Below are positions 45,364 to 58,207 of a stretch of DNA of 64,000 nt, piece after piece. Made by a program: the position numbers and the translations under genes. The notes beneath the pieces were generated by a model that made no database searches, was not told the DNA's origin, and saw nothing but the letters and a program-made list of their open reading frames with translations. Every line of letters begins with the position of its first letter. Positions within the stretch are counted from its first letter, which is position 1. This DNA is from Skermanella sp. TT6 (GTDB lineage Bacteria; Pseudomonadota; Alphaproteobacteria; Azospirillales; Azospirillaceae). The stretch is from positions 2,453,501 to 2,517,500 of the forward strand of contig NZ_CP067420.1 of NCBI RefSeq assembly GCF_016653635.2, given 5' to 3'.

Positions 45364-46281
45364 ATGGAATACTTCCTTCAACAATTGATCAACGGGCTGA
45401 CGCTCGGGGCCATCTACGGCCTGATCGCGATCGGCTACACGATGGTGTACGGCATCATCGGCATGATCAATTTCGCCCATGGCGAGATTTACATGATCGG
45501 CGCCTTCATCGCCGTGATCAGCTTCATCGTGCTCGGGGCGGCCGGGATCACCTGGGTGCCGGTGATGCTGATGCTGGTGCTGATCATCTCCATGGTGTTC
45601 ACGAGCATTTACGGCTGGACGATCGAGCGGCTGGCCTACCGGCCGCTCCGAGGGTCGTTCCGGCTGGCGCCGCTGATCTCCGCGATCGGCATGTCGATCT
45701 TCCTGCAGAACTACGTGCAGCTGGTCCAGGGCGCCCGGGTCAAGCCGATGCCGCCGGTGATCCAGGGCGGCTTCGTGATCATGGAGCGCGCGGACGGGTT
45801 CGTGGTCAGCCTCAGCTACCTGCAGATCCTGATCATCCTGCTGACCACCGCGCTGATGGTGGGCTTCACCCTGCTGATCACGCGGACGGACCTGGGCCGG
45901 GCCCAGCGCGCGTGCGAGCAGGACAAGACCATGGCCGGGCTGCTGGGCGTGAACGTCGACCGGACGATCTCGCTGACCTTCGTGATGGGCGCCGCCCTGG
46001 CCGCGGTCGCGGGCGTGATGGTCACGCTCTATTACGGCGTGATCGACTTCTTCATAGGATTCCTGGCGGGGGTGAAGGCCTTCACCGCGGCGGTGCTGGG
46101 CGGCATCGGCTCGCTGCCCGGGGCCATGCTGGGCGGGCTGCTGATCGGCCTGATCGAGGCGTTCTGGTCGGCCTATTTCTCGATCGAGTACAAGGATGTG
46201 GCGACCTTCGCCATCCTGGTCCTGGTGCTGATCTTCCGCCCCACGGGTCTGCTCGGCAAACCCGAAATCGAGAAGGTCTGA
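45364..46281 (+). CDS. livH: Branched-chain amino acid ABC transporter permease LivH
   Basis: A 305-residue permease of the BPD_transp_2 family. [20 protein letters not shown] and [14 protein letters not shown] are the N-terminal LivH signatures; [18 protein letters not shown] is near the end. It is first in the liv cluster with livM, livG and livF following at short distances. The order and subunit sequences are those of a high-affinity Leu/Ile/Val (or broad amino acid) importer. Confidence 0.95.
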   Translation: MEYFLQQLINGLTLGAIYGLIAIGYTMVYGIIGMINFAHGEIYMIGAFIAVISFIVLGAAGITWVPVMLMLVLIISMVFTSIYGWTIERLAYRPLRGSFRLAPLISAIGMSIFLQNYVQLVQGARVKPMPPVIQGGFVIMERADGFVVSLSYLQILIILLTTALMVGFTLLITRTDLGRAQRACEQDKTMAGLLGVNVDRTISLTFVMGAALAAVAGVMVTLYYGVIDFFIGFLAGVKAFTAAVLGGIGSLPGAMLGGLLIGLIEAFWSAYFSIEYKDVATFAILVLVLIFRPTGLLGKPEIEKV

Positions 46282-46285
46282 TCCG

Positions 46286-47769
<1,484 letters not shown>

Positions 47770-47773
<4 letters not shown>

Positions 47774-48657
47774 CAACCGTACCCGATACCCCAATACCCG
47801 GAACCCCGTTGCTCGAAGTCGAGCATCTGACCATGCGGTTCGGCGGTCTGGTCGCCGTCAACGACGTCTCGTTCACGGCGATGGAGCGTCAGATCACCGC
47901 GATCATCGGCCCGAACGGCGCCGGCAAGACCACCATGTTCAACTGCCTGACGGGCTTCTATTCGCCGACGGTCGGGCGTCTTGCCCTGCACCGCCCGGAC
48001 GGCATCTTCCTGCTGGAGCGGCTGGAGGCATTCCGGATCTCCCAGCAGGCCGGAGTCGCGCGGACCTTCCAGAACATCCGCCTCTTCGCCCGCATGAGCG
48101 TGCTGGAGAACCTCGTGGTGGCCCAGCACAACAAGCTGATGAAGGCGTCGGCCTTCACCCTGGCCGGGCTGCTGGGATTGCCGAGCTACCGCAAGGCGGA
48201 GAAGCAGGCGGTCGAGCTGGCGCGCTATTGGCTGGACAAGGTCAAGCTCACCAGGTTCGCCGACTGGGAAGCCGGCAACCTGCCCTACGGCGCCCAGCGC
48301 CGGTTGGAGATCGCCCGCGCCATGTGCACCGAGCCGGTCCTGCTGTGCCTGGACGAGCCGGCCGCAGGCCTGAACCCGCGCGAGTCGGGGGACCTCAGCG
48401 AGTTGCTGATCCATATCCGCGACGAGGAGAAGATCGGCGTGCTGCTGATCGAGCACGACATGAGCGTGGTCATGAAGATCTCCGACCATGTCGTGGTGCT
48501 GGATTATGGCCGCAAGATCTCCGACGGGACGCCGGAATTCGTCAAGGCCGACCCGACCGTGATCCGTGCCTACCTGGGCGAGGAGGAGGACGAGGAACTG
48601 CCGGACGAGGTGAAGCGGGACCTGCCCGAGGTCGCGGAGCGGGAGGAGGGGGCATGA
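47770..48657 (+). CDS. livG: Branched-chain amino acid ABC transporter ATPase LivG
   Basis: A 295-residue ATPase. Walker [10 protein letters not shown], a LivG-specific [20 protein letters not shown] segment, signature [14 protein letters not shown], Walker [14 protein letters not shown] and H-loop [13 protein letters not shown]. The signature reads YGAQRR rather than the usual LSGGQ, a common LivG variation. The acidic C-terminus ([11 protein letters not shown]) is longer than in E. coli LivG. The ATG overlaps the livM stop. Confidence 0.95.
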
Positions 48658-49376
48658 GCGAGCCCATGCTGAAGATTCAGGGCGTCCATACCTTCTACGG
48701 TTCCATCGAAGCCCTGAAGGGCGTGGACATGGAAGTGTCCGCCGGCGAGATCGTGACGCTGATCGGCGCCAACGGCGCCGGCAAGTCGACCCTGCTGATG
48801 ACCATCTGCGGCAACCCGCAGGCTAAGTTCGGCAGGATCATCTTCGAGGGCGAGGACATCACCCGGGTCCCCACCTTCGAGATCGTGCGGCGAGGCATCG
48901 CCCAATCGCCCGAGGGCCGGCGGATCTTCGGCCGCATGACCGTCCTGGAGAACCTGCAGATGGGCTCGGTGACGGCCCAGCCCGGCAGCTTCGACCGAGA
49001 GCTGGAGCGGGTCTATACCCTGTTCCCCCGCCTGAAGGAGCGCCAGTCCCAGCGCGGCGGCACGCTCTCCGGGGGCGAGCAGCAGATGCTGGCGATCGGC
49101 CGCGCGCTGATGAGCCAGCCGCGCCTGCTGCTGCTGGACGAGCCGTCGCTGGGCTTGGCGCCGCTGATCGTGAAGCAGATCTTCAAGGTGATCGAGGATA
49201 TCAACCGCGAGCAGCGGATGACCGTCTTCCTGGTGGAGCAGAATGCCTTCCACGCGCTCAAGCTGGCCCACCGCGGCTATGTCATGGTCAACGGCAACAT
49301 CACCCTCCAGGGCACCGGCCGCGAACTCCTCGCCAACGAGGAGGTTCGCACGGCATACCTGGAAGGCGGGCACTAG
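48654..49376 (+). CDS. livF: Branched-chain amino acid ABC transporter ATPase LivF
   Basis: A 240-residue ATPase. Walker A GANGAGKST, IAQSPEGRRIFGRMTVLENL, signature TLSGGEQQMLAIGRAL, Walker B LLLLDEPSLGLAP. The ATG at 48654 overlaps the livG stop (ATGA) and is preceded by the GA-rich end of livG, which supplies GGAGG. It forms a heterodimer with LivG. Confidence 0.96.
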   Translation: MSEPMLKIQGVHTFYGSIEALKGVDMEVSAGEIVTLIGANGAGKSTLLMTICGNPQAKFGRIIFEGEDITRVPTFEIVRRGIAQSPEGRRIFGRMTVLENLQMGSVTAQPGSFDRELERVYTLFPRLKERQSQRGGTLSGGEQQMLAIGRALMSQPRLLLLDEPSLGLAPLIVKQIFKVIEDINREQRMTVFLVEQNAFHALKLAHRGYVMVNGNITLQGTGRELLANEEVRTAYLEGGH

Positions 49377-49382
49377 GAGGCC

Positions 49383-49754
49383 ATGATGGAACAGCTACTC
49401 GGAACCTCTATCCCCGTGTTCATCGGCCTGACGGTGGTCCTGTTCGGCGGCGCGGCCTTCATGACCGGGCAGGGGATGGCGTCGAAATGGCGGCCGATGC
49501 GGACCGCCTTCCTCTACACGGCGCTGCTGGGGCTGGGCGACCGGTTCCTGCTCTACGCCCTGTTCGGAGGGGAACTGCTCAGCGTAACCGGGTACGTCAT
49601 CCACACCGCCGTGCTGACGGTGATCTGCATCGCGGCGTACCGGATGACCCAGGCCCGCAAGATGACGAAGCAGTATCCCTGGCTCTACGAACGCAGCGGC
49701 TTGTTCGGCTGGCGCGAGAAGAACTCCGCGGGCGGCCACGCGGCCGTTTCGTAA
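49383..49754 (+). CDS. Small membrane protein of the liv cluster (DUF6867-like, tentative)
   Basis: A 123-residue protein with three predicted helices (GTSIPVFIGLTVVLFGGAAF, a middle helix around ALLGLGDRFLLYALFGG, and GYVIHTAVLTVICIAAYR) and a hydrophilic, basic tail (KQYPWLYERSGLFGWREK). It starts 6 bp after livF with an ATGATG pair. From memory this family (DUF6867) recurs in alphaproteobacterial liv clusters, but I could not check that. It may be an accessory or stability factor of the transporter. Confidence 0.75.
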   Translation: MMEQLLGTSIPVFIGLTVVLFGGAAFMTGQGMASKWRPMRTAFLYTALLGLGDRFLLYALFGGELLSVTGYVIHTAVLTVICIAAYRMTQARKMTKQYPWLYERSGLFGWREKNSAGGHAAVS

Positions 49755-49772
49755 GTCATGGGATGACGGATT

Positions 49773-49803
49773 CTGTCGCACTGCGCGACAGGTCAGATAT
49801 AAT
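49773..49803 (+). promoter_or_regulatory. Hairpin plus TATAAT upstream of livK
   Basis: CTGTCGC pairs with GCGACAG across a short loop at 49773-49791, then TATAAT follows at 49798-49803. The hairpin could reduce read-through from livF while the -10 box starts strong separate transcription of livK, common for binding-protein genes. No good -35 is visible. Confidence 0.35.
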
Positions 49804-49917
49804 GAAAATACAACGGGGAGTGCCGCCCGCCGATCGCCCCGCGATACGGGCGGCAACCGGTTCGGCCTTCCCGCAAGGCATGTAACGACCAGCTCATGAA
49901 CAGGGAGCATTGTGGTT

Positions 49918-51036
49918 ATGAAGTTGAAAAAAGCGCTTCTTGCGGCGACCGCCGCTTTCACTCTCGCCACCGCAGCCGCGTCGGCCGCCTACGCGGACAT
50001 GGTGATCGCCGTTGCCGGCCCGATGACCGGTCAGTACGCGGCGTTCGGTGAGCAGATGAACAAGGGCGCGCAGATGGCCGCGGCGGACCTGAACGCCGCC
50101 GGCGGTATCCTGGGCGAGAAGATCAAGCTGGAGGTCGGCGACGACGCCTGCGACCCGAAGCAGGCGGTGGCCGTCGCCAACCAGCTCGCCGGCGCGGGCG
50201 CCATCTTCGTCGCCGGGCATTTCTGCTCCAGCTCCTCGATCCCGGCCAGCCAGGTCTATACGGAAGAGGGCATCCTGCAGATCTCTCCCGCCTCGACCAA
50301 CCCGAAGCTGACCGACGAGGCCAAGGGCAACAACGTCTTCCGAGTCTGCGGCCGCGACGACCAGCAGGGCAAGGTCGCCGGCGAGTACATCGCGACCATG
50401 TACAAGGGCAAGAACGTCGCGATCATCCACGACAAGAGCGCCTACGGCAAGGGTCTGGCCGACGAGACGCAGAAGTCGCTGAACGCGGCCGGCCTCAAGG
50501 AGAAGCTGTACGAGGCGTACACCGCCGGCGAGCGTGACTATTCGGCCCTGGTCAGCAAGCTGAAGCAGTCGGCCATCGACGTCCTGTATGTCGGCGGCTA
50601 CCACACGGAAGCCGGCCTGATCGCGCGCCAGCTGAAGGATCAGGGCATGAGCGTCCAGATCATCTCGGGCGACGCGCTGGTCACCGAGGAATACTGGACG
50701 ATCACCGGTCCGGCCGGACAGGGCACCCTGATGACCTTCGGACCCGACCCGCGCAACAAGCCGGCCGCCAAGGCGGTGGTCGAGAAGTTCCGGGCCCAGG
50801 GCTACGAGCCGGAAGGCTACACGCTGTACACCTACGCGGCGATGCAGATCTTCAAGCAGGCCGCGGAGAAGGCCGGCTCGACCGATCTGGACAAGGTGGC
50901 CGCGGTCCTGCGGAGCACCGAATTCGACACGGTGATCGGCAAGATCGCGTTCGACCAGAAAGGCGACGTCACGACCCCGGCCTATGTGTTCTACAAGTGG
51001 AACGACGGCAAGTACGCGGAAGTGACGACCAACTAA
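49918..51036 (+). CDS. livK: Branched-chain amino acid ABC transporter substrate-binding protein LivK
   Basis: A 372-residue periplasmic binding protein. The signal peptide MKLKKALLAATAAFTLATAA ends near AYADM. Then VIAVAGPMTGQYAAFGEQMN, ACDPKQAVAVANQLA and NNVFRVCGRDDQQGKVAG, family-typical features. The ATG at 49918 is chosen; the GTG two codons earlier is closer to GGGAG and cannot be excluded. A strong terminator follows. Substrate Leu/Ile/Val or a broader range. Confidence 0.95.
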   Translation: MKLKKALLAATAAFTLATAAASAAYADMVIAVAGPMTGQYAAFGEQMNKGAQMAAADLNAAGGILGEKIKLEVGDDACDPKQAVAVANQLAGAGAIFVAGHFCSSSSIPASQVYTEEGILQISPASTNPKLTDEAKGNNVFRVCGRDDQQGKVAGEYIATMYKGKNVAIIHDKSAYGKGLADETQKSLNAAGLKEKLYEAYTAGERDYSALVSKLKQSAIDVLYVGGYHTEAGLIARQLKDQGMSVQIISGDALVTEEYWTITGPAGQGTLMTFGPDPRNKPAAKAVVEKFRAQGYEPEGYTLYTYAAMQIFKQAAEKAGSTDLDKVAAVLRSTEFDTVIGKIAFDQKGDVTTPAYVFYKWNDGKYAEVTTN

Positions 51037-51057
51037 GGCCAGGGACTCGGCACGACG

Positions 51058-51088
51058 AAAAGCCCGGCGCATCGCGCCGGGCTTTTTT
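51058..51088 (+). terminator. Rho-independent terminator of livK
   Basis: AAGCCCGGCGC-ATC-GCGCCGGGCTT is a perfect 11-bp stem with a three-base loop, then TTTT. It lies 21 bp after the livK stop. The A-run on the left means it may also terminate the converging minus-strand gene at 51121. Confidence 0.95.
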
Positions 51089-51120
51089 CGGGTCTGGCCG
51101 CCGCGCAGTCGGGCGAGGCG

Positions 51121-51387
51121 TCAGTGGGCCGCGAGCTTGGCCTGGTCGGACGCCGGGGGGCGGGGCTGCAGGACATCAGCCGGCTTGATGCCGGCCTGCT
51201 CCTCGCAAACACGCAGGACGTCACGCCAGAAGGCGGCGGCGCGCAGGTTGTTCGCGGCGATGAGTTCGACCAGCTTGACCTTGGCCAGGCGCACGGCGTC
51301 ATCGCCCAGTTCTTCGACCAGACGAGTCGCTACCAGAAGAATGTCGAGATCGGTTTTCATGTCCATGTAACGGTCAAGATGAGGCAT
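51121..51387 (-). CDS. Conserved hypothetical protein, 88 residues
   Basis: The ATG at 51387 has AAGGA five bases before it and gives MPHLDRYMDMKTDLDILLVA. The product is an all-helical protein (VEELGDDAVRLAKVKLVELI, then RAAAFWRDVLRVCEEQAG), like small alphaproteobacterial proteins with a DLDIL-x(n)-GDDA pattern. Function unknown. The frame continues to 51420 without a better start. It ends in the livK terminator region. Confidence 0.6.
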   Translation of the reverse strand: MPHLDRYMDMKTDLDILLVATRLVEELGDDAVRLAKVKLVELIAANNLRAAAFWRDVLRVCEEQAGIKPADVLQPRPPASDQAKLAAH

Positions 51388-51578
51388 CTGTTCCTTTTGG
51401 TGCCGAGCTTCTTCCGGCATACGACGTTCGTTGAATGACGGATCGCTGTTGCGTTTCCGTCACAAAACTCAAACCCGCGATGTGGGAGGTGCGGAAACTC
51501 TCGCAAGGGTACCGCCGCTGGTTTAATCATCTCCCATGCCGGCTTGGTTGGAAAAATCACAGGTTCTGGAGAATGCCA

Positions 51579-51794
51579 ATGCGGCGAAGGAAACGTGAGA
51601 TAACGGAAGGCCAGCGCTACCGGAGGCTGGGCCCCGGCGGCAGCGTATGGGAAATCGTCGCCGTGCGGAAAGACGTCATGGGGGCGACCCATGCGCAGAT
51701 GAAGCGGGCCGACGATCCCAAGACGCTGAAGACCCTGGCAATCGCCGCCCTGCTGGACCCGGAACAGTTCGAACGGGTCGGCGAAGAGGCCTGA
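51579..51794 (+). CDS. Conserved hypothetical protein, 71 residues
   Basis: The ATG at 51579 (GGAGA six bases before) gives MRRRKREITEGQRYRRLGPG, then GSVWEIVAVRKDVMGATHAQ and a C-terminal helix (KTLKTLAIAALLDPEQFERV). It is basic at the N-terminus and resembles a short beta-barrel/helix fold with a possible RNA- or DNA-facing face. An ATG two codons earlier is too close to the ribosome site. Not assigned to a named family. Confidence 0.6.
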   Translation: MRRRKREITEGQRYRRLGPGGSVWEIVAVRKDVMGATHAQMKRADDPKTLKTLAIAALLDPEQFERVGEEA

Positions 51795-52078
51795 CGGGAA
51801 CGGGGCCGAGGCCGGGCATCCAGCGCCCCTTGCCGGCATCGCGGCAAGGGTGCTCCCGCGGCCGGACCGGCCCCCGCGGAGGATCTTTCCGGGAGGCACA
51901 ACACCATCGAGGTCGAGGACAGGCCGCCCCATCCAAGGCCGACATTCCCGGCCCGCAATTCATCTGGAAAGGCGTGCGCCGGGGTTCCGGTTCGAGCCTT
52001 CAGGGGCCATTTGCGTTAGGCTATGCATTGCCGGGGCCGGTATCGGCAGTGCTGTGTCCGCATCAGAGGAATGAGACG

Positions 52079-53458
<1,380 letters not shown>

Positions 53459-53469
53459 GGGGCGGGGAT

Positions 53470-53515
53470 CGCCGCGGCCGGTTGGTCGGCCCCTCCGAGT
53501 CGCGGCGGATTCTTT
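53470..53515 (+). terminator. Terminator-like hairpin after gor
   Basis: CGCCGCG (53470-53476) pairs with CGCGGCG (53501-53507), with partial inner pairing, followed by GATTCTTT. It is the only terminator-like structure in the 163-bp gap before the DAHP synthase gene. Confidence 0.35.
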
Positions 53516-53621
53516 AGCTCTGGAAATGAAACGCTGAAGGAAGTATAGCCAGACCTCTTGGATTGTCGAAAAAGCGACCGGAGCGATGAGGATTGCGCCG
53601 GTCAATGTGGAGGATGGTGCC

Positions 53622-55010
53622 ATGGCCGAACGCTGGACCCCGAACACCTGGCGCTCGAAGCCCGTCAAGCAGATGCCCGTCTATGCCGACCAGGACAAGT
53701 TGGCCGCGGCCGAGCAGCGTCTGTCGAATTATCCGCCGCTGGTCTTCGCGGGCGAGGCGCGGCGGCTCAAGGCGGCCCTGGCGGACGTGGCCCACGGCAA
53801 CGGTTTTCTGCTCCAGGGCGGCGACTGTGCCGAGAGCTTCGCCGAGTTCCATCCCAACAACATCCGCGACACCTTCCGCGTCCTGCTCCAGATGGCGGTG
53901 GTGCTGACCTTCGGCGGCTCCACGCCGGTGGTGAAGGTCGGCCGCATGGCGGGGCAGTTCGCCAAGCCCCGCTCGACCGACACCGAGACCATCGACGGCA
54001 CCGAGCTGCCGAGCTACCGCGGCGACATCATCAACGGGTTCGACTTCGACGCGGCCTCGCGCGAGCCCGATCCCGACCGCATGGTGCAGGCCTACAACCA
54101 GGCCGCCGCCACGCTCAACCTGCTGCGCGCCTTCGCCCAGGGCGGCTATGCCGACCTGCACAAGGTCCATCAGTGGAACCTGGGCTTCGTCGAGCGCAGC
54201 CCGGCCGGCGAGCGCTACCGCGACCTGGCCGACCGGCTTGACGAGACGCTGAACTTCATGGCGGCCTGCGGCATCACCGCGGAGACGACGCCCCAGCTGC
54301 GAGAGACCGACTTCTTCACCAGCCACGAGGCGCTGCTGCTCCCCTACGAGGAGGCGCTGACCCGCGTCGACAGCACCACGGGCGACTGGTACGACGTGTC
54401 GGCCCACATGCTGTGGATCGGCGACCGCACCCGTCAGCCCGACCATGCCCATGTCGAGTTCCTGCGCGGCGTCAAGAACCCGATCGGCCTGAAGTGCGGC
54501 CCGACAAGCGACCCGGACGAGCTGATCCGCCTGATCGACATCCTGAACCCCGCGAACGAGCCGGGACGCCTGACGCTGATCGCGCGCATGGGCCACGAGA
54601 AGGTGCAGGACAAGCTGCCGGCCCTGATCCGCAAGGTCCAGCGCGAGGGGCGGGTGGTCGTGTGGGCGTGCGATCCCATGCACGGCAACACCATCAAGTC
54701 GTCCACCGGCTACAAGACGCGGCCGTTCGACCGCATCCTGTCGGAGGTGAAGGACTTCTTCTCCGTCCACCAGGCGGAGGGGACCCATCCCGGCGGCGTC
54801 CATTTCGAACTGACCGGCCAGGACGTGACGGAATGCACCGGCGGAGCCCAGGCGATCACCGACCATGCCCTCGCCAAACGCTACCATACCCACTGCGATC
54901 CGCGCCTGAATGCCAGCCAAGCCCTTGAACTGGCGTTCCTTATAGCGGAAGGTCTGAAGCGGAGCCGTCAGCAGCAGGACCGGGAGCGCCGGATCGCCGC
55001 GGCGGAGTGA
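53622..55010 (+). CDS. 3-deoxy-D-arabino-heptulosonate 7-phosphate synthase, class II
   Basis: A 462-residue class II (plant/mycobacterial type) DAHP synthase, the first step of aromatic amino acid synthesis. [33 protein letters not shown] (metal Cys), [18 protein letters not shown]-type region, [29 protein letters not shown] (metal His) and [12 protein letters not shown] are all present. The ATG at 53622 has GGAGG eight bases before it. Feedback behaviour cannot be read from the sequence. Confidence 0.96.
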   Translation: MAERWTPNTWRSKPVKQMPVYADQDKLAAAEQRLSNYPPLVFAGEARRLKAALADVAHGNGFLLQGGDCAESFAEFHPNNIRDTFRVLLQMAVVLTFGGSTPVVKVGRMAGQFAKPRSTDTETIDGTELPSYRGDIINGFDFDAASREPDPDRMVQAYNQAAATLNLLRAFAQGGYADLHKVHQWNLGFVERSPAGERYRDLADRLDETLNFMAACGITAETTPQLRETDFFTSHEALLLPYEEALTRVDSTTGDWYDVSAHMLWIGDRTRQPDHAHVEFLRGVKNPIGLKCGPTSDPDELIRLIDILNPANEPGRLTLIARMGHEKVQDKLPALIRKVQREGRVVVWACDPMHGNTIKSSTGYKTRPFDRILSEVKDFFSVHQAEGTHPGGVHFELTGQDVTECTGGAQAITDHALAKRYHTHCDPRLNASQALELAFLIAEGLKRSRQQQDRERRIAAAE

Positions 55011-55023
55011 CCGCACAGAACCA

Positions 55024-55054
55024 GCCCCGGAGCGGTCCCAGGCCGTTCCGGGGC
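55024..55054 (+). terminator. Hairpin after the DAHP synthase gene
   Basis: GCCCCGGAGCGG pairs with CCGTTCCGGGGC (one G-U type mismatch) around a seven-base loop. It lies 14 bp after the stop, with no U-tract. It occupies most of the short gap before the TTG-started nicotinate phosphoribosyltransferase gene. Confidence 0.4.
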
Positions 55055-55072
55055 CAACCAGAGCGCTAAATC

Positions 55073-56227
55073 TTGGACAGTCGAGACAACGACCGCATCC
55101 TGCAATCCCCCCGGCCGTCGGTATCCGACATCGCCAGGTGGACCGACACCTATTTCCTGCGCACCAAGGACACGGTCGGCCGGTTCGGCGACAAACGGGT
55201 CACCTACGCGATCTTCATGCGCCGGCCCGTCGTCTCGGCGCCCCGTCTCGCCGTCGAATGGCTCCAGGGTGTCGCCCGCGAGCGCGGGTTCGAGGTCGAG
55301 GTGGACCTGCTGCACACCGAGGGCCGCTGGATCGGCGCCGGCGAGCCGATCCTGTACATCACCGGCCCGCTCTATCATCTGGTCGACCTTGAAACCCTGC
55401 TGCTGATGAAGCTGGGTCCCGCCTGCGTCGCAGCCTACAACGCCTTCACCATGTGCGCCGACCTTCCCAAGGTGGCGTTCCTCGCCATGGACGCGCGTCA
55501 CTGCGCCGGCACCGAGATGGCGGAGATCATGGCCTACGCGGCCAGCGTCGGCTCGGCCCGAGCCAAGCGGAAGGTCGGCGCCGTCGGATTCGTCGGCAAC
55601 GCCACCGACGCGACGGCCCATTATTTCGGCCGGTCCGCCGGCATGGGAACCATGCCCCACGCCCTGATCGGCTATGCCGGGTCGACCGTGCGGGCGGCCG
55701 AGATGTTCCACGAGACCTTCCCCGACCAGAACCTGACGGTTCTGGTGGACTATTTCGGCCGGGAGGTCACCGACAGCCTGGAGGTCTGCCGGCGGCTGCC
55801 GCACTTGGCCGAAGAGGGCCGGCTGAGCATGCGCATCGACACGCCGGGCGGCCGCTTCATCGAGGGTCTCGATCCGCCCGGCTCCTACGCGGTGCTGGAG
55901 CGCCATGTCCCGGCTGCGATCCGCGGCTATCGGGACGAGACCCAGCTCCGCTACCTGATCGGCACCGGCGTGTCGGCGGCGGCCATCTTCCACTTGCGCG
56001 ACGCGCTGGACGCCGCCGGCTTCGACAAGGTCAAGATCGTGGCCAGCAGCGGCTTCAGCCCGGCCAAGTGCCGAATCATGGCGGAAGCCCAGGCGCCGAT
56101 CGACGTGATCGGGACCGGCAGCTACCTGCCCGAGCGCTGGACCGAGACCTATGCGACCGCCGATATCATCGAGTATGACGGCGAGAAGCGGGTCAAGGTA
56201 GGCCGCGAGTTCCTGTTCCGGAAATAA
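55073..56227 (+). CDS. Nicotinate phosphoribosyltransferase
   Basis: A 384-residue NAD-salvage enzyme joining nicotinate and PRPP. SVSDIARWTDTYFLRTKDTV at the N-terminus, MDARHCAGTEMAEIMAYAAS, GFVGNATDATAHYFG, a GTGVSAAAIFHLRD phosphate-binding region and the C-terminal IGTGSYLPERW are family-like. The only in-frame upstream start is TTG at 55073, since a TAA precedes it by one codon; no good ribosome site is visible. The stop at 56227 abuts the second MITE-like repeat. Confidence 0.88.
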   Translation: MDSRDNDRILQSPRPSVSDIARWTDTYFLRTKDTVGRFGDKRVTYAIFMRRPVVSAPRLAVEWLQGVARERGFEVEVDLLHTEGRWIGAGEPILYITGPLYHLVDLETLLLMKLGPACVAAYNAFTMCADLPKVAFLAMDARHCAGTEMAEIMAYAASVGSARAKRKVGAVGFVGNATDATAHYFGRSAGMGTMPHALIGYAGSTVRAAEMFHETFPDQNLTVLVDYFGREVTDSLEVCRRLPHLAEEGRLSMRIDTPGGRFIEGLDPPGSYAVLERHVPAAIRGYRDETQLRYLIGTGVSAAAIFHLRDALDAAGFDKVKIVASSGFSPAKCRIMAEAQAPIDVIGTGSYLPERWTETYATADIIEYDGEKRVKVGREFLFRK

Positions 56228-56412
56228 CGGTCCGCGTCGGGTTGAACCGCTTCGGTTCACGCAGCCGGCCGCGCCACTCGCCGAGATGCGCATTGTTGCG
56301 CCACAGGCGCAACCTACGGCTCAATGCAGGACGGAGGTGATGCGGGCCGTCGATCGTAGGTTGTGCCCATGGCGCAACGCATCTGATCGGCCGCCCCGGT
56401 GACCGGATGATC
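56226..56412. repeat. Second copy of the MITE-like element (copy B, inverted, degenerate ends)
   Basis: In reverse orientation it aligns with the 15.7-kb element over most of its length. The core (15774-15862 of copy A) differs at only about one base in ten, including both GTTGCGCC hairpin arms and GATGCGGGCC. The left end (CGGTCCG-CGTCGGGTTGAACCG) still resembles the terminal repeat; the right end has lost about ten bases and the CTAG. As with copy A, its edge touches the stop codon of a gene. The right boundary is approximate. Confidence 0.65.
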
Positions 56413-56498
56413 GTTTGGAAACAGGTGGAACGGTTTGGTAAGCCTTTGGTCATAATACTCGGCGTTCTATGGTAGCGTGCTTGAACCCCGGAGGCAGG

Positions 56499-58124
56499 AT
56501 GTCGAACGATCTGGATCGCGAAGCAAGGCTCGGATTCCTCGGGATCAATGATGAGACGCGATCGGCCCTGCGGAACTTCGCTCCAACTCTCGACGCGACG
56601 CTGCCGAAGACGCTGGACAAGTTCTACGACCATATCGCCACCGATGCCGAGATGCGGGTCATGCTGGCGGGTGTTTCGATCGACCGCCTCAAGGAAGCGC
56701 AGCGCCGGCACTGGACGAGCCTGTTCGCAGGGACTTTCAATGACGCCCAACTGGCGCGGACCGTCCAGATCGGCACCACGCATCAGCGTATCGGCCTTGA
56801 GCCGCGCTGGTACATCGGCGGGTACTCCCTGGCGATGGGCGACCTGATGGACGCGGCGGTCAACCGGTACCGCTGGCAGCCGTCGCAGCTGAAGCGCGTT
56901 CTCCGGGCGATCGTCCAGACCGTCTTCCTGGACATGGACCTGGCGATCTCCTGCTACATCGAGAGCGGCGACCAGAACCGGCAGAAGGAGCTGTGGCACC
57001 TTGCCGACACGCTGGAGCGGGAGGTCCATTCGGTCGTCTCACAGGTCGCCGAGCGCGGCGGCCATGTTTCCGACATCGCGACGCAGACATCCGCCGCGAT
57101 CGACCGCGTGGCCGGCAACGCGACCGCCGTGGCGTCTGCGGCCGAGCAGGCCACCGCCAGCTTCGAGACCGTGGCCGCCGCGGGCGAGCAGCTCTCCGCC
57201 TCGGTATCGGAGATCAGCCGGCAGGTCAGCGTCTCGCGCACCGTCACCCGGCAGGCGGTCGATCAGGCGGGCTCCGCGAACCTCTCGGTGCAGGGGCTGG
57301 CGACCGCCGCGGGGGAGATCGGGCAGATCGTCCGGGTGATCAACGAGATCGCCGGCCAGACCAACCTCCTGGCCCTCAACGCCACGATCGAGGCGGCACG
57401 CGCGGGGGAGGCCGGAAAGGGATTCGCGGTGGTCGCCAACGAGGTGAAGGCGCTCGCATCGCAGACCGCGCGCGCGACCGAGCAGATCTCCGCCCAGATC
57501 GCGCGCATCCAGGCCGAGACCGAGAAGGCTGTGTCGGGCATCCAGAGCATCGTCGGCGTGATCCACGAGGTGGAGGCGATCTCCGCCGGCATTGCCGCCG
57601 CGATCGAGCAGCAGACCGCCTCGACGGGAGAGATCAGCCGCAGCGTCATGGAAGCCGCGGCGGGGACGCGGCAGGTCGCCGCCAGCATCACGGAAGTGGC
57701 CCATGACACCGGCGAAGCCTCGGAACTGATGCACGAGGTGCGGTCCGAAACCGGCACCATGACCCAGCATGTCGGTCATCTCCAGAACGAGATCGACCGG
57801 CTGATGAGCACGATGAGGACGCACGAGGTATTCGACCGTCGGAGACATCGGCGCCATCCCGTCGATTTCTCGGCGACGGTATCCGTCGGCGGTGCCAGGA
57901 GACAGGTCGGGCTGGTCGACCTGTCGGCGGGGGGCGTCGGGCTCGTCGGGACCGTCACGGGTTCGGCCGGTGGGATGGTCGAGCTTGTCCTTCCCGGACT
58001 GGAGGGCGTGATCCGGGGGCAGATCCTCTCGACCGAGCGCGACATCACCCACCTGAAGTTCGAGCGCACGCTGACGCCGGCAGAATTGGCGGGCCTGCTG
58101 CGGTCGGCCCGGATGGCGGCATGA
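56499..58124 (+). CDS. Globin-coupled chemoreceptor with C-terminal PilZ domain
   Basis: A 541-residue soluble protein. Residues ~5-165 are a protoglobin/HemAT-type haem sensor with His95 in [20 protein letters not shown] as the likely haem ligand. Residues ~175-430 are a methyl-accepting signalling domain with the hairpin tip [20 protein letters not shown]. Residues ~445-541 are a PilZ domain with [11 protein letters not shown] and DLSAGGVGL, the cyclic-di-GMP binding motifs. GGAGG precedes the ATG at 56499. It should link O2/NO/CO sensing to chemotaxis, with c-di-GMP as second input. No transmembrane helix. Confidence 0.92.
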   Translation: MSNDLDREARLGFLGINDETRSALRNFAPTLDATLPKTLDKFYDHIATDAEMRVMLAGVSIDRLKEAQRRHWTSLFAGTFNDAQLARTVQIGTTHQRIGLEPRWYIGGYSLAMGDLMDAAVNRYRWQPSQLKRVLRAIVQTVFLDMDLAISCYIESGDQNRQKELWHLADTLEREVHSVVSQVAERGGHVSDIATQTSAAIDRVAGNATAVASAAEQATASFETVAAAGEQLSASVSEISRQVSVSRTVTRQAVDQAGSANLSVQGLATAAGEIGQIVRVINEIAGQTNLLALNATIEAARAGEAGKGFAVVANEVKALASQTARATEQISAQIARIQAETEKAVSGIQSIVGVIHEVEAISAGIAAAIEQQTASTGEISRSVMEAAAGTRQVAASITEVAHDTGEASELMHEVRSETGTMTQHVGHLQNEIDRLMSTMRTHEVFDRRRHRRHPVDFSATVSVGGARRQVGLVDLSAGGVGLVGTVTGSAGGMVELVLPGLEGVIRGQILSTERDITHLKFERTLTPAELAGLLRSARMAA

Positions 58125-58207
58125 CCGACGGTTCCTCCTTGCCGCTTTGAGCGGGCCGATGGTCTTGGTAGATTGCCGGATCGATCCATCCGGATGCCCG
58201 CATCGCC

